Positions 1 to 5,494 of a stretch of DNA of 9,301 bases are shown in pieces; the first letter of the stretch is position 1; each line of letters opens with the position of its first letter. The position numbers and the translations under genes are program-made. The DNA is from DAHUXT01 sp036378295 (lineage in GTDB: Bacteria; Chloroflexota; Ktedonobacteria; Ktedonobacterales; JADMIN01). The notes beneath the pieces were generated by a model that saw nothing but the letters and a program-made list of their open reading frames with translations, did not search any database and was not told the DNA's origin. The stretch is from NCBI GenBank assembly GCA_036378295.1, contig DASUWS010000231.1, positions 1 through 9,301 on the forward strand, given 5' to 3'.

Positions 1-188
1 GGCTCTGGGTCTGCTGCGGGTGTGAGAAAGATCGACTCGAACTGGCGCATCTCCCGCGTGACGAGCTGCATGGTCGCTGAGGAGAGCATGCCTGCCTCCG
101 GAAAGACCGTCAGCCCATTGCCTGAGAGTGGCTCGCGGCTGAAGACATCGATATGGCGATATTCCAGCCCATGAAGTGGCTCTTGCAT
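1..188 (-). CDS. PhzF family epimerase/isomerase, N-terminal part (cut by left edge)
   Basis: Only the first 62 residues are inside the window. They match the start of the PhzF fold: HIDVF at residues 12-16, the SGNGL turn at 22-26 (families usually show SGNPL), and REMRQFESIFL at 45-55, where E51 sits at the place of the catalytic Glu of PhzF. PhzF proteins are diaminopimelate-epimerase-like cytosolic enzymes. PhzF itself isomerises a phenazine precursor, but most relatives have unknown substrates, so no phenazine role is implied. There are two ATG codons in tandem (191 and 188). The GAGG ribosome site lies 6 bases before the second and only 3 before the first, so I prefer 188. No other biosynthetic gene is visible nearby. 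The family call is fairly sure; the substrate is unknown. Confidence 0.78.
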   Translation of the reverse strand, partial: MQEPLHGLEYRHIDVFSREPLSGNGLTVFPEAGMLSSATMQLVTREMRQFESIFLTPAADPE

Positions 189-224
189 CATGTACCTCGC
201 TGAGTGGCGTTCTGTTCGTGTGAT

Positions 225-240
225 GGGGCCAGCCGGCCCC
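225..240. other. GC-only stem-loop in the phzF-like leader
   Basis: GGGGCC, a 4-base loop AGCC, then GGCCCC: a perfect 6-bp inverted repeat. It lies between the end of the small membrane-anchored gene and the PhzF-like gene. It could be a weak terminator for the former, but no T-run follows on the minus strand. It could also form the 5' end of the phzF-like transcript, because the candidate -10 box lies directly upstream of it. Confidence 0.4.
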
Positions 241-241
241 T

Positions 242-270
242 TGTATAGCAAGACGTGTGACGACTGCGAG
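242..270 (-). promoter_or_regulatory. candidate promoter of the PhzF-like gene
   Basis: On the minus strand an extended -10 element, TGC-TATACA, occupies 250-242. A poor -35 (CTCGCA, 3 of 6 to consensus) lies 17 bases upstream at 265-270. Start of transcription would fall in the GC stem-loop, about 50 bases before the start codon. This rests on motif matching only. Confidence 0.35.
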
Positions 271-309
271 AGGGCGACATCGCGGCTGGTGTATCACCGC
301 TGCGCCAGA

Positions 310-672
310 TCATGGGGGATAGCTGACGGTGACCTCGGGCCGGTAGTCTCCGGGTGGGGCGCTGATGTCCACGCCGACAATGAGCGTTTCGCCGCTCCGC
401 AGGGTGACCTGATCGCTCTGCTGGTATGTCCGGCCCGTATGGATGTCGCGCAGGCGGAACAACACCCGCACCTGTCCATGACCGGGGCTATCGTTTTCTA
501 CACGAGCCGTGACGTGGTATGGTTTGCCGGGAGCACCGGGCGCCTCCACTTTCGGGTCGCTCACTGATGGGCGAGGCCCTGAGCAGTTGGTCACCCAGAG
601 AGCCGCCAGCGCCAGTAACAGCACCAGAGGCAGGAAATAGCCGATTCGCTTCACGATGCGCTTTGTCCGCAC
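310..672 (-). CDS. small membrane-anchored protein with one beta-rich extracytoplasmic domain
   Basis: 120 residues, GTG start preceded by a good GGGGGGAG site 4 bases away. Basic N-terminus (MRTKRIVKR), one hydrophobic helix at about 12-28, then an extracytoplasmic part. C30 follows the helix, but the residues before it (VTN) do not make a proper lipobox, so a membrane anchor is more likely than a lipid anchor. Residues 52-118 alternate in the way of an Ig-like or CARDB-like beta-sandwich (HVTARVEN, VRVLFRLRD, GETLIVGVDI, YRPEVTVSY). The start lies 18 bases after the stop of the preceding membrane-protein gene on the same strand, so the two are probably co-transcribed and may act together at the membrane. 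I do not recognise a named family; the beta-sandwich idea is inference from pattern. Confidence 0.72.
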   Translation of the reverse strand: MRTKRIVKRIGYFLPLVLLLALAALWVTNCSGPRPSVSDPKVEAPGAPGKPYHVTARVENDSPGHGQVRVLFRLRDIHTGRTYQQSDQVTLRSGETLIVGVDISAPPGDYRPEVTVSYPP

Positions 673-690
673 TGGTCTCCCCCCTGCGCC

Positions 691-1665
691 TCACACGCCC
701 GGCACCCAGGGCGGGAAAAGAATAATCAGCGCGAGCACGAAGACCAGAACAAGCACGATGACCACCGCGCAGCCCATCGAGGCTAGCGGGTCCACCCGCT
801 TCTCGCTGCGGTTCAAGCTGATCAGGCCCAGCGGCTCTGGGATCAGGGGAAGCTGATGCTGTCCCTGATACTCCCAGCGGGGCAGGAAAGCTTCGTTCCG
901 GAGCGCAGGACACACCCCCGTGAGTTGTTTCTCCAACTCGGCGCAGTCCTCAGCCGTCAGCCGCCGCCGGGGCCAAAGCCCCTCCGCGCCGAGGTGCCGC
1001 TCCAGGTTGCGCGCGAATTGGGTGAGGCTGAGATACTCCTCCGTCGCCTCGTCGTCGATACTCTTCCACTCGACCACATCCACGCCCGCCGTTACTCCAC
1101 GCTGTTCCAGGATGCGATTGATCTGCTGGACGAAGAACGCCAGGAGCGCGTTTGATCCTTCGCTGATTGTCTGCCGATAGATAAGGGTCGCGCCGTCCAC
1201 GATGATCTCGCCCATCGAGCCAGCCCCGTCCGTAACGGGCAGGGCGAACGGTTCTCCGGGCCGGTCCTCGCGCTCGATTGCGAGGTTCAGTCCGGCGGTA
1301 GTTGGCTCTCTGGCGGCGCTGCCCAACGCGCGCATCTTCATACGCTCGCCGTCTTCCCAGTTTGCCTGTCGCCGCCCTTGCAGCGTGTAGTAGAGCATGC
1401 GAGTCGCCCCAAGAGCGCCGGGCGCGCTGAGCACGACCAGATAGGCAAAGAAGATCAGCACGAATGCCAGCGTCAACGTCTCGACATTGGAGCGCTGCGA
1501 GAGGGTCACATACAACTGGGCCTTCCATATCACCAGTACGATGCCCACAATTGCCCCGCCAAAGAGGCCGAGAAACGCCCAGGCCAGCCGATTGACGCGC
1601 TGCATGTAGCGCTGCGGAGTCTCGACATCCGGCTCGCGGATAGCTCGTTCGATGAATGTTGGCAT
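691..1665 (-). CDS. uncharacterised three-helix membrane protein
   Basis: 324 residues from the ATG at 1665. An upstream in-frame GTG at 1707 adds 14 residues but has no ribosome site and would encode an unlikely basic tail, so I reject it; even the chosen start has only a weak AGAAAG site. Hydrophobic helices are at about 27-47, 63-84 and 298-319. Between helix 2 and helix 3 lies a soluble domain of about 210 residues with mixed charge, including a likely helical stretch (ALLAFFVQQINRILEQRG) and an acidic patch (IDDEATEEYL). The C-terminus ends just after the third helix (FPPWVPGV). No catalytic motif or known domain is recognised. It is the first gene of a probable operon with the small membrane-anchored protein downstream. 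Confidence 0.72.
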   Translation of the reverse strand: MPTFIERAIREPDVETPQRYMQRVNRLAWAFLGLFGGAIVGIVLVIWKAQLYVTLSQRSNVETLTLAFVLIFFAYLVVLSAPGALGATRMLYYTLQGRRQANWEDGERMKMRALGSAAREPTTAGLNLAIEREDRPGEPFALPVTDGAGSMGEIIVDGATLIYRQTISEGSNALLAFFVQQINRILEQRGVTAGVDVVEWKSIDDEATEEYLSLTQFARNLERHLGAEGLWPRRRLTAEDCAELEKQLTGVCPALRNEAFLPRWEYQGQHQLPLIPEPLGLISLNRSEKRVDPLASMGCAVVIVLVLVFVLALIILFPPWVPGV

Positions 1666-1896
1666 AGGTATGGATTGCTTTCTGGCCCCACTCCTCGCCG
1701 CGCCCACGCGGCTAGTTTATTGCTCACTCTTGCAAGAACAAGGCCGGAACGCGGATGCCCGCTGCCCAAGTGATGCCAGTGCGATGCCTGTATGGAGTGC
1801 GACAAAGGTCGCAGCCAGCGCGGCACCGCAGGCAGTAGCGTAGAGCGTAGCGATCCGATCGTACATGACCATACAGATGCAGGCAGGAGGGCCAGA
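1666..1896. other. divergent intergenic region with palindrome and 7-bp tandem repeat
   Basis: This 231-base region separates the minus-strand membrane-protein gene from the plus-strand Fe-S assembly gene and should hold both promoters. Visible elements: a perfect 10-bp palindrome TCTTGCAAGA at 1728-1737, and a tandem pair of AGCGTAG at 1837-1850, followed by overlapping GATC copies. No clear plus-strand -35/-10 pair was found. Confidence 0.5.
1714..1741 (-). promoter_or_regulatory. candidate promoter of the three-helix membrane protein gene
   Basis: On the minus strand TTGTTC (1741-1736) is followed after 16 bases by TAAACT (1719-1714). Both boxes match consensus only partly. The start codon would be about 40 bases beyond the transcription start. 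The palindrome at 1728-1737 overlaps the -35 and spacer, which would suit an operator. Confidence 0.3.
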
Positions 1897-2277
1897 ATGA
1901 GCCAGTCCGACGCGATAGAGCCAGGAACGGAATCGAGAACAGGAACGGATGCTGGAGCCGCTTCAGCGGAGCCGGAGCAGGTCATTACCCAGATTTACGA
2001 GGCGCTACACAACGTTCTTGACCCAGAACTGGGCGTCAATATCGTTGATTTGGGGCTGGTCTACAATGTTGATCTGCGCGAGGATGGCTTCGTGACCATC
2101 ACGATGACGCTGACAACGCCCGGCTGCCCGATGCACGAATCCATCGGCGAGGGCGTGGGGGCGGCGCTACAGCCAATTGCGGGCGTGACGGGCGGCACGA
2201 TTCAACTCGTCTGGGAGCCGCGCTGGGAGCCTTCGATGATGACCGAGGCGGGCCGCGCAGAATTGGGATACTGGTAG
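1897..2277 (+). CDS. MIP18/DUF59 family metal-sulfur cluster assembly factor (SufT/PaaD-like)
   Basis: 126 residues. An in-frame upstream extension exists, but a perfect AGGAGG at 1885-1890, 6 bases before the ATG at 1897, decides the start. After an acidic, Ala/Ser-rich N-terminal tail of about 26 residues comes the single DUF59 domain: DPELGVNIVDLGLVY at 42-56, TLTTPGCP at 71-78 with the conserved C77, and a C-terminal WEPRWEPSMM...ELGY segment at 106-125. Bacterial relatives (SufT, PaaD-type) help mature Fe-S proteins in the cytosol, and C77 is the residue thought to be functional in the family. It is transcribed away from the membrane-protein operon and converges with the heme-copper-like gene. 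Whether it serves general Fe-S assembly or the neighbouring redox genes cannot be told from sequence alone. Confidence 0.9.
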   Translation: MSQSDAIEPGTESRTGTDAGAASAEPEQVITQIYEALHNVLDPELGVNIVDLGLVYNVDLREDGFVTITMTLTTPGCPMHESIGEGVGAALQPIAGVTGGTIQLVWEPRWEPSMMTEAGRAELGYW

Positions 2278-2318
2278 TCGCATGGTTGCGTTGTCGCATC
2301 GTCGTCGTCGCGTGGCCG

Positions 2319-2343
2319 CCGGCCTCTGATCCGCTCAGGCCGG
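2319..2343. terminator. stem-loop between convergent genes, possible bidirectional terminator
   Basis: CCGGCCT (2319-2325) pairs perfectly with AGGCCGG (2337-2343) around an 11-base loop. It sits 42 bases after the Fe-S assembly gene and overlaps the stop codon of the convergent membrane protein. There is no T-run on either side, so intrinsic termination is uncertain. Confidence 0.4.
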
Positions 2344-3690
2344 TACCTTGCGCGGCGCGAGAATACCGACGACATTCGCGGCGGCAAGGATGAGTCCCCC
2401 GCCAAGGGCCGCCGCGGCCACCTGGAGCGGAACGGTCCAGCCGAGCAGAGCGGTGATGGCGACGAGCGGCAGCGCGCCATTCACCAGCCAGAAGCTGATA
2501 GTAGCCCATCGCTGGCGCACCAGATCGCGCATCAGCGGCACTTTCTGCCGACCAACGAGCGCGCCATAACGCGATTGCCAGATGAGGAACGGGACGATCT
2601 TGTAGAGATAGCCGAGGGTGCTCTGCCCCAGCCAGCCCACGAGCGCGGCCAGCCCCAGCGTGGCAAAGAGGCGCGGTGAGTTCCAGCCGAGGAGCGCGGC
2701 TGCGACGCCTAGGGAGACCACAACCGCCAGATAGCCCACCGCCGCGATGCCGTGATGCTGGGTTGCATCAAGGAGCTTGCGCTTGCGCTGGCGCAGCATC
2801 TGGGCGTAATCCCAGGCGAAGAGCCAGACGGCGGCGACAAGCAACAGCCCACCCGCGATTTCGAGCGGCAGCCAGGCGAGCGCGAACCCACCCGCCATCC
2901 CGACGATGCCGCCATTGAGCAGCGCGAAGACCATCCGGCCTAGCCGGTCATTGTGACTGTGTACCAGCGCGAACAACCGCACCAGGGTGTATGAGACGCC
3001 GATCAGCGTACAGGAGAGCCAGCCTACGACGCCCAGCGTGATATGCGCCAGCAACAGGCGGTTTGTGCCTGCGCCGAGAAAGCCGAGCGAGAGGTTTAGC
3101 GCCGCGGTCAGCCCAAGACTGACGACGAGGCATAGGTAGATGAGCGATGCGGTCAGATAGCGGGCCGTCAGGGGACGCGCCTGCGTATGCCGCCGCGCGT
3201 GCAGGAGCGTTGCGCCAAGGATGACGGCGTAATGCGCGACGGCCAGCACCACCAGCGATCCGCCCGCGATCAGCAGCGGCAGGCGCCAGAACCAGAATCC
3301 CGTGACGAGCAACGCGACGCCAGGCAGGTAGACGGCATAGTGCCAGCGGGCGAAGCGCGTGGCGCGTAGCGGGCTGGTAAGGATGACCGGCGCGAGCTGC
3401 AACGATGCTCCCATGATGATCATCGTCAGCCAGCCGAGCGTTGCCGTATGCACAAGCGCGAGCACGTGGGGGTATCCCGGCGCGAGGATCGCCTGTGGCG
3501 CGACCCACGGCAGCAGTGCTCCAAAGAGCGCCGCGCCGATGACGCCCGAGATCAGAAAGGGCAACGGCAGCCACAGCGGGACGCCTCCGCGCGCGAGACC
3601 GCTCAGCCCCTGGACGGACACGGGCGGCGTGGATGACGCTGGCGCGGATGGCGGCGTTGATATCCGGAAGGGTTGCATGCTGGGTTGCAT
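2335..3690 (-). CDS. 12-helix membrane protein resembling heme-copper oxidase subunit I (cbb3/NnrS-like)
   Basis: 451 residues, ATG at 3690 with AAAGGA about 7 bases upstream. Around twelve hydrophobic helices fill residues 38-446 after a Pro/Ser-rich N-terminal tail. Helix 2 contains HVLALVHTATLGW (H75, H81), followed by IIMGASLQLAP, the style of the helix that carries a low-spin heme ligand in CcoN-like proteins. Helix 6 has LLLAHITLGVVGW (H216). The LYKIVPFLIW stretch at 362-371 is, to my knowledge, typical of cytochrome-oxidase-subunit-I-like proteins of this type. I see no HPE motif or HxH pair of a full catalytic site; an HH pair occurs at 312-313. It may therefore bind heme without being an oxidase. 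It follows the DUF2249 gene after 54 bases and is probably co-transcribed with it. NO reduction accessory, heme sensing or electron transfer are all possible. Confidence 0.75.
   Translation of the reverse strand: MQPSMQPFRISTPPSAPASSTPPVSVQGLSGLARGGVPLWLPLPFLISGVIGAALFGALLPWVAPQAILAPGYPHVLALVHTATLGWLTMIIMGASLQLAPVILTSPLRATRFARWHYAVYLPGVALLVTGFWFWRLPLLIAGGSLVVLAVAHYAVILGATLLHARRHTQARPLTARYLTASLIYLCLVVSLGLTAALNLSLGFLGAGTNRLLLAHITLGVVGWLSCTLIGVSYTLVRLFALVHSHNDRLGRMVFALLNGGIVGMAGGFALAWLPLEIAGGLLLVAAVWLFAWDYAQMLRQRKRKLLDATQHHGIAAVGYLAVVVSLGVAAALLGWNSPRLFATLGLAALVGWLGQSTLGYLYKIVPFLIWQSRYGALVGRQKVPLMRDLVRQRWATISFWLVNGALPLVAITALLGWTVPLQVAAAALGGGLILAAANVVGILAPRKVPA
2755..2769. repeat. 15-bp direct repeat, copy A
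   Basis: ATGCTGGGTTGCATC occurs exactly here and again at 3677-3691. This copy is internal to the heme-copper-like gene, where the minus strand codes for DATQHHG. The two copies lie in different reading frames, so the match is at the DNA level and not a protein repeat. Confidence 0.7.
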
Positions 3691-3691
3691 C
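3670..3691. repeat. duplicated start-codon segment and 15-bp repeat, copy B
   Basis: GGGTTGCAT is repeated at 3670-3678 and 3682-3690, giving two in-frame ATG codons each followed by Gln-Pro (protein starts MQPSMQP). The 3677-3691 part equals the 15-mer at 2755-2769. The upstream ATG at 3690 has the better ribosome site spacing. Confidence 0.65.
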
Positions 3692-3711
3692 GGCGCGTCC
3701 TTTCGATGCCC

Positions 3712-3730
3712 TGCTCTCTCTGCTCTCTCT
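3712..3730. repeat. 9-bp tandem repeat in the DUF2249/oxidase-like intergenic gap
   Basis: Two exact copies of TGCTCTCTC (3712-3720, 3721-3729), with a partial third. On the transcribed minus strand this gives a purine-rich CAGAGAGAG pair between the DUF2249 stop and the next ribosome site. The same 9-base period is seen at 6079-6105 and 9104-9130. Confidence 0.6.
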
Positions 3731-3744
3731 GGGCTGGTAGCGCT

Positions 3745-4002
3745 CTATTGCTCGCGGGTGAAGCGAATGACCCACTCATCGTCGGATATACGCTCGGTAG
3801 CATGCGAGAAGCCACGCCCGCCGAGCGCTCCATACAGGGGCACTGGCTCGAACGACGCGATCAGCACCAGAGACTTGCCCGCTGGGACGCGCTCCGCGGT
3901 TTCCATGATCTGCACGAATGGCTCACCGCCCTGCTCCAGCACGGGGCGAACATCCAGGACCTCAGCCGCATCTGCCTTCCATGACTGCACATTGCCGCTC
4001 AT
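3745..4002 (-). CDS. DUF2249 domain protein
   Basis: 85 residues, a stand-alone DUF2249 domain of normal size. Diagnostic blocks are LDVRP at 16-20, GGEPF at 25-29, a central LVLIASFEPVPLY at 45-57 with the conserved EP-x-PL, and GF at 64-65. The ATG at 4002 has a strong AAGGAG site about 8 bases upstream. DUF2249 proteins are small cytosolic proteins of unproven function; they share a SirA/TusA-like fold and, from what I know of the family, are often found near nitrite/nitric oxide metabolism, hemerythrin-like or oxidase genes. Here it is the first gene of a pair with the heme-copper-like membrane protein and is divergent from a Crp-type regulator, which fits that theme. No Cys is present, so sulfur-carrier activity of the TusA kind is not expected. 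Confidence 0.88.
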   Translation of the reverse strand: MSGNVQSWKADAAEVLDVRPVLEQGGEPFVQIMETAERVPAGKSLVLIASFEPVPLYGALGGRGFSHATERISDDEWVIRFTREQ

Positions 4003-4034
4003 GGGAATCTCTCCTTCTCTCGCTCTCGATGGAC

Positions 4035-4062
4035 ATTGTCAACTCAACTGGGCGTGAGGCAA
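4035..4062 (-). promoter_or_regulatory. candidate promoter of the DUF2249 gene
   Basis: Minus strand TTGCCT (4062-4057) and GACAAT (4040-4035), 16 bases apart, each 4 of 6 to consensus. Transcription would start about 25 bases before the start codon. Both boxes touch the nested dyad at 4042-4092, so a bound regulator could block or assist polymerase. Confidence 0.35.
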
Positions 4063-4092
4063 TAGGGCCTTCACGGCTGGCACAAGTTGAGT
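4042..4092. promoter_or_regulatory. nested interrupted dyad in the divergent promoter region
   Basis: Outer arms ACTCAACT (4042-4049) and AGTTGAGT (4085-4092) are perfect complements. Inside them CGTGA-GGC (4053-4060) pairs with GCC-T-TCACG (4067-4075), with one bulged T and loop AATAGG. The GTGA/TCAC halves agree with what a Crp-type helix with Arg-Glu...Arg would contact, but they are 13 bases apart, not the usual 6. A role as operator for the regulator encoded at 4191 is inferred. Confidence 0.5.
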
Positions 4093-4110
4093 GTAAGCTG
4101 TGAGTATCGG

Positions 4111-4151
4111 TGTCGACAGCGACTTAGGTCGCATCGGGCGCCGGGCCGATG
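4111..4151. promoter_or_regulatory. run of short palindromes before the Crp/Fnr gene
   Basis: Three dyads in a row: TGTCGACA (4111-4118), GCGAC-TTAG-GTCGC (4119-4132), and CATCGG with CCGATG around an 8-base gap (4132-4151). They lie in the probable leader of the regulator gene and could be operators or RNA hairpins. In GC-rich DNA some such short dyads arise by chance. Confidence 0.35.
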
Positions 4152-4190
4152 ATTCGCCGGGATGCGTGGCGCAGGTGAAAGGAGCGAGCG

Positions 4191-4868
4191 ATGCCAGTGG
4201 AGGTGGACGCACTGCGAAATGTGCCGATGTTCGCGCTGCTGTCTCCCGATGATATGGCCCATGTGGCGGCGGTGACGATCGAGCGTCGCTATGATCGTGG
4301 CGATATCATCATCCTCGAAGGGGATCGTGGTGGCGCGCTCTACTTCGTGCGCAGCGGAACAATCAAGGTGTTCAAGTCGTCTCCGGGCGGCAAAGAGCAG
4401 GTGTTGCGGCTGATCGAGGCGGGCCACACCTTCAACGACGTTCCGGCACTGGATGGCGGACCGAATCCCGCGAGCGCGGCTGCGATGGAGCCAAGCATCG
4501 TCTACGCGACGAGCGGATCAGAGCTTCGCCGCCTGATTGCGGAGCGGCCAGGCGTGGCGCTGGCAACGGTGCAGGCGCTGGCAGGTGCGTTGCGCCATCT
4601 GGTCGCGCTGGTAGAAGACCTCTCCTTCCGTCATGTGACGGCGCGTGTGGCGAAGATTCTGTTGGAGCGGGAGGCAAGCGCGGCCGCCAACGGAAAATCG
4701 GGCAAGCCGGCACATCGGCTAACGCAGCAGGAGATGGCGGCAATGGCAGGCACAGCACGCGAGATGGTGGGCCGGGCGCTGAAAGAGTTGGAGGCGGCTG
4801 GCGCGATACGGATGCAGCGCGGGCGGATCACCGTGGTCAGCCGCGAGCGCCTCGAATTGCTGGCCTGA
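4191..4868 (+). CDS. Crp/Fnr family transcriptional regulator
   Basis: 225 residues; AAAGGAG ends 6 bases before the ATG. An N-terminal cyclic-nucleotide-type beta-roll spans about 8-118 (YDRGDIIILEGDRGGALYFV at 34-53, then SGTIKVFKSS), followed by a long dimer helix at 122-163 and a winged helix at about 175-222. The recognition helix reads TAREMVGRALKELE: R190, E191 and R195 match the three base-contacting residues of E. coli CRP, so a GTGA-type half-site is predicted. There is no cysteine, so it is not an Fe-S FNR. The segment where CRP has its cAMP-contact Arg-Ser (here GGPNPASAAAMEP) lacks that Arg, so cAMP is doubtful; a heme/NO ligand as in DNR or another signal is possible. It is divergent from the DUF2249 operon, the usual place for a local regulator. 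Confidence 0.92.
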   Translation: MPVEVDALRNVPMFALLSPDDMAHVAAVTIERRYDRGDIIILEGDRGGALYFVRSGTIKVFKSSPGGKEQVLRLIEAGHTFNDVPALDGGPNPASAAAMEPSIVYATSGSELRRLIAERPGVALATVQALAGALRHLVALVEDLSFRHVTARVAKILLEREASAAANGKSGKPAHRLTQQEMAAMAGTAREMVGRALKELEAAGAIRMQRGRITVVSRERLELLA

Positions 4869-4906
4869 GTGAGCGCGTGGACGTTTCGCGTCGCGAGCAG
4901 GTCTTC

Positions 4907-4949
4907 GGCCACCCCCTCTCAGGGCGGGGGACGAGGAGAGAGGGTGGCC
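4907..4949. terminator. long GC-rich stem-loop between convergent genes, REP-like
   Basis: A 14-base arm at 4907-4920 (GGCCACCCCCTCTC) pairs with 4936-4949 with one mismatch around a 15-base loop. It is placed between the ends of the regulator and ferredoxin genes and could terminate both. There is no T-run. The CCCTCTC/GAGAGGG core recurs near the right edge (9197-9219), so it may be a dispersed palindromic element used as terminator. Confidence 0.55.
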
Positions 4950-4979
4950 TGGCCCTGAACCATGCGTCGCCTGAGAAGG

Positions 4980-5240
4980 CTACTGCTTGAAGTGATCGGC
5001 GTTGATCTTGGTATACTCCTGCCATTGTGGCGGCACGGCGCTTTCCTCGAAGATAGCGGTAACGGGGCAGGCCGGCTCGCAGGCGCCACAGTCGATGCAC
5101 TCATCAGGATTGATATAGAGCTGGTTGTACTCTTCGTAGTCGGATTCGCCCTCGGCTGGATGGATACAGTCAACGGGGCAGACATCCACGCAGGCGCCGT
5201 CTTTGACGCCGACGCATGGCTGAGTGATTACGTAGGTCAT
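4980..5240 (-). CDS. fdxA: 7Fe (3Fe-4S/4Fe-4S) ferredoxin
   Basis: 86 residues. Cysteines are C9, C17, C21, C25 and C48, C51, C54, C58. The first motif reads C-x7-C-x3-C-P with no Cys at the third position after C9, which is the mark of ferredoxins with one [3Fe-4S] and one [4Fe-4S] cluster (Thermus, Azotobacter FdI and mycobacterial FdxA type). The second motif is the classic CIDCGACEPACP. Between them lies a slightly long acidic loop (about residues 29-41). It is a cytosolic low-potential electron carrier; the partner is not evident, but a heme-copper-like protein and an Fe-S assembly factor are encoded nearby. Its ATG overlaps the stop of the upstream CxxC gene (ATGA), and its own ribosome site is weak, so translation is probably coupled. 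The longer upstream reading frame is rejected because it runs through that gene. Confidence 0.93.
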   Translation of the reverse strand: MTYVITQPCVGVKDGACVDVCPVDCIHPAEGESDYEEYNQLYINPDECIDCGACEPACPVTAIFEESAVPPQWQEYTKINADHFKQ

Positions 5241-5494
5241 GGCCTGTTCTGACTTTCTTTGGAGCGCGCGCCTCTCGATGAGGCGGCAACAGCGGAAGCG
5301 TGGCGACGCGCGCAGGCACATGGCGCAGCCGCGATGCGATACGCTGCGACGTGACCGTCGAAACTCGCCGGGAGCGGCCCCCGATGCGCCAGCGTCACCT
5401 GGCGAAACGAGTCATCGTCAACGCGCATATACGTCCCGGCAGGCACAACATCGCCCGCCTTGTACAGCGCGGTTCCACATTCGTCACAGCGCAT
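5237..5494 (-). CDS. small CxxC (half zinc-ribbon-like) protein of unknown function
   Basis: 85 residues; start chosen at 5494 because a strong GGGAGG lies 5 bases before the ATG. It begins MRCDECG, a single CxxC pair at C3/C6, then a compact conserved-looking part: KAGDVVPAGTYMRVDD at 12-27, VTLAHRGPLPASFDGHVAAYR at 33-53. After about residue 54 it becomes a basic, Ala/Ser/Arg-rich tail with C59 and C61. The four Cys could bind zinc or iron as in a rubredoxin-like knuckle, but the spacing is unusual. It is the first gene of an operon with ferredoxin, overlapping it by 4 bases. I know no name for the family. The overlap and ribosome site make it a real gene. Confidence 0.7.
   Translation of the reverse strand: MRCDECGTALYKAGDVVPAGTYMRVDDDSFRQVTLAHRGPLPASFDGHVAAYRIAAAPCACARRHASAVAASSRGARSKESQNRP

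Noticed and set aside
1..188. Phenazine biosynthesis locus
   Set aside because: Only a PhzF-family N-terminus is present; no other phz-type gene is nearby, and most members of this family are unrelated to phenazines.
190..567. 125-codon plus-strand frame
   Set aside because: It runs antisense to the small membrane-anchored protein, which has a strong ribosome site and a clear membrane helix; the plus frame has neither.
2948..3775. 275-codon minus-strand frame overlapping the oxidase-like gene
   Set aside because: It overlaps the real 12-helix gene in another frame on the same strand and reads as Arg/Ala-rich low-complexity sequence.
4031..4050. FNR-type box (TTGAT-N4-ATCAA) near TTGTCAACTCAA
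   Set aside because: The TTG and CAA halves are 6 bases apart instead of 8 and the inner bases do not fit; the local regulator also has CRP-type, not FNR-type, contact residues.
3359..4057. 232-codon plus-strand frame across the oxidase-like and DUF2249 genes
   Set aside because: It covers two convincing genes and their gap on the opposite strand, lacks a ribosome site, and has no protein-like pattern.
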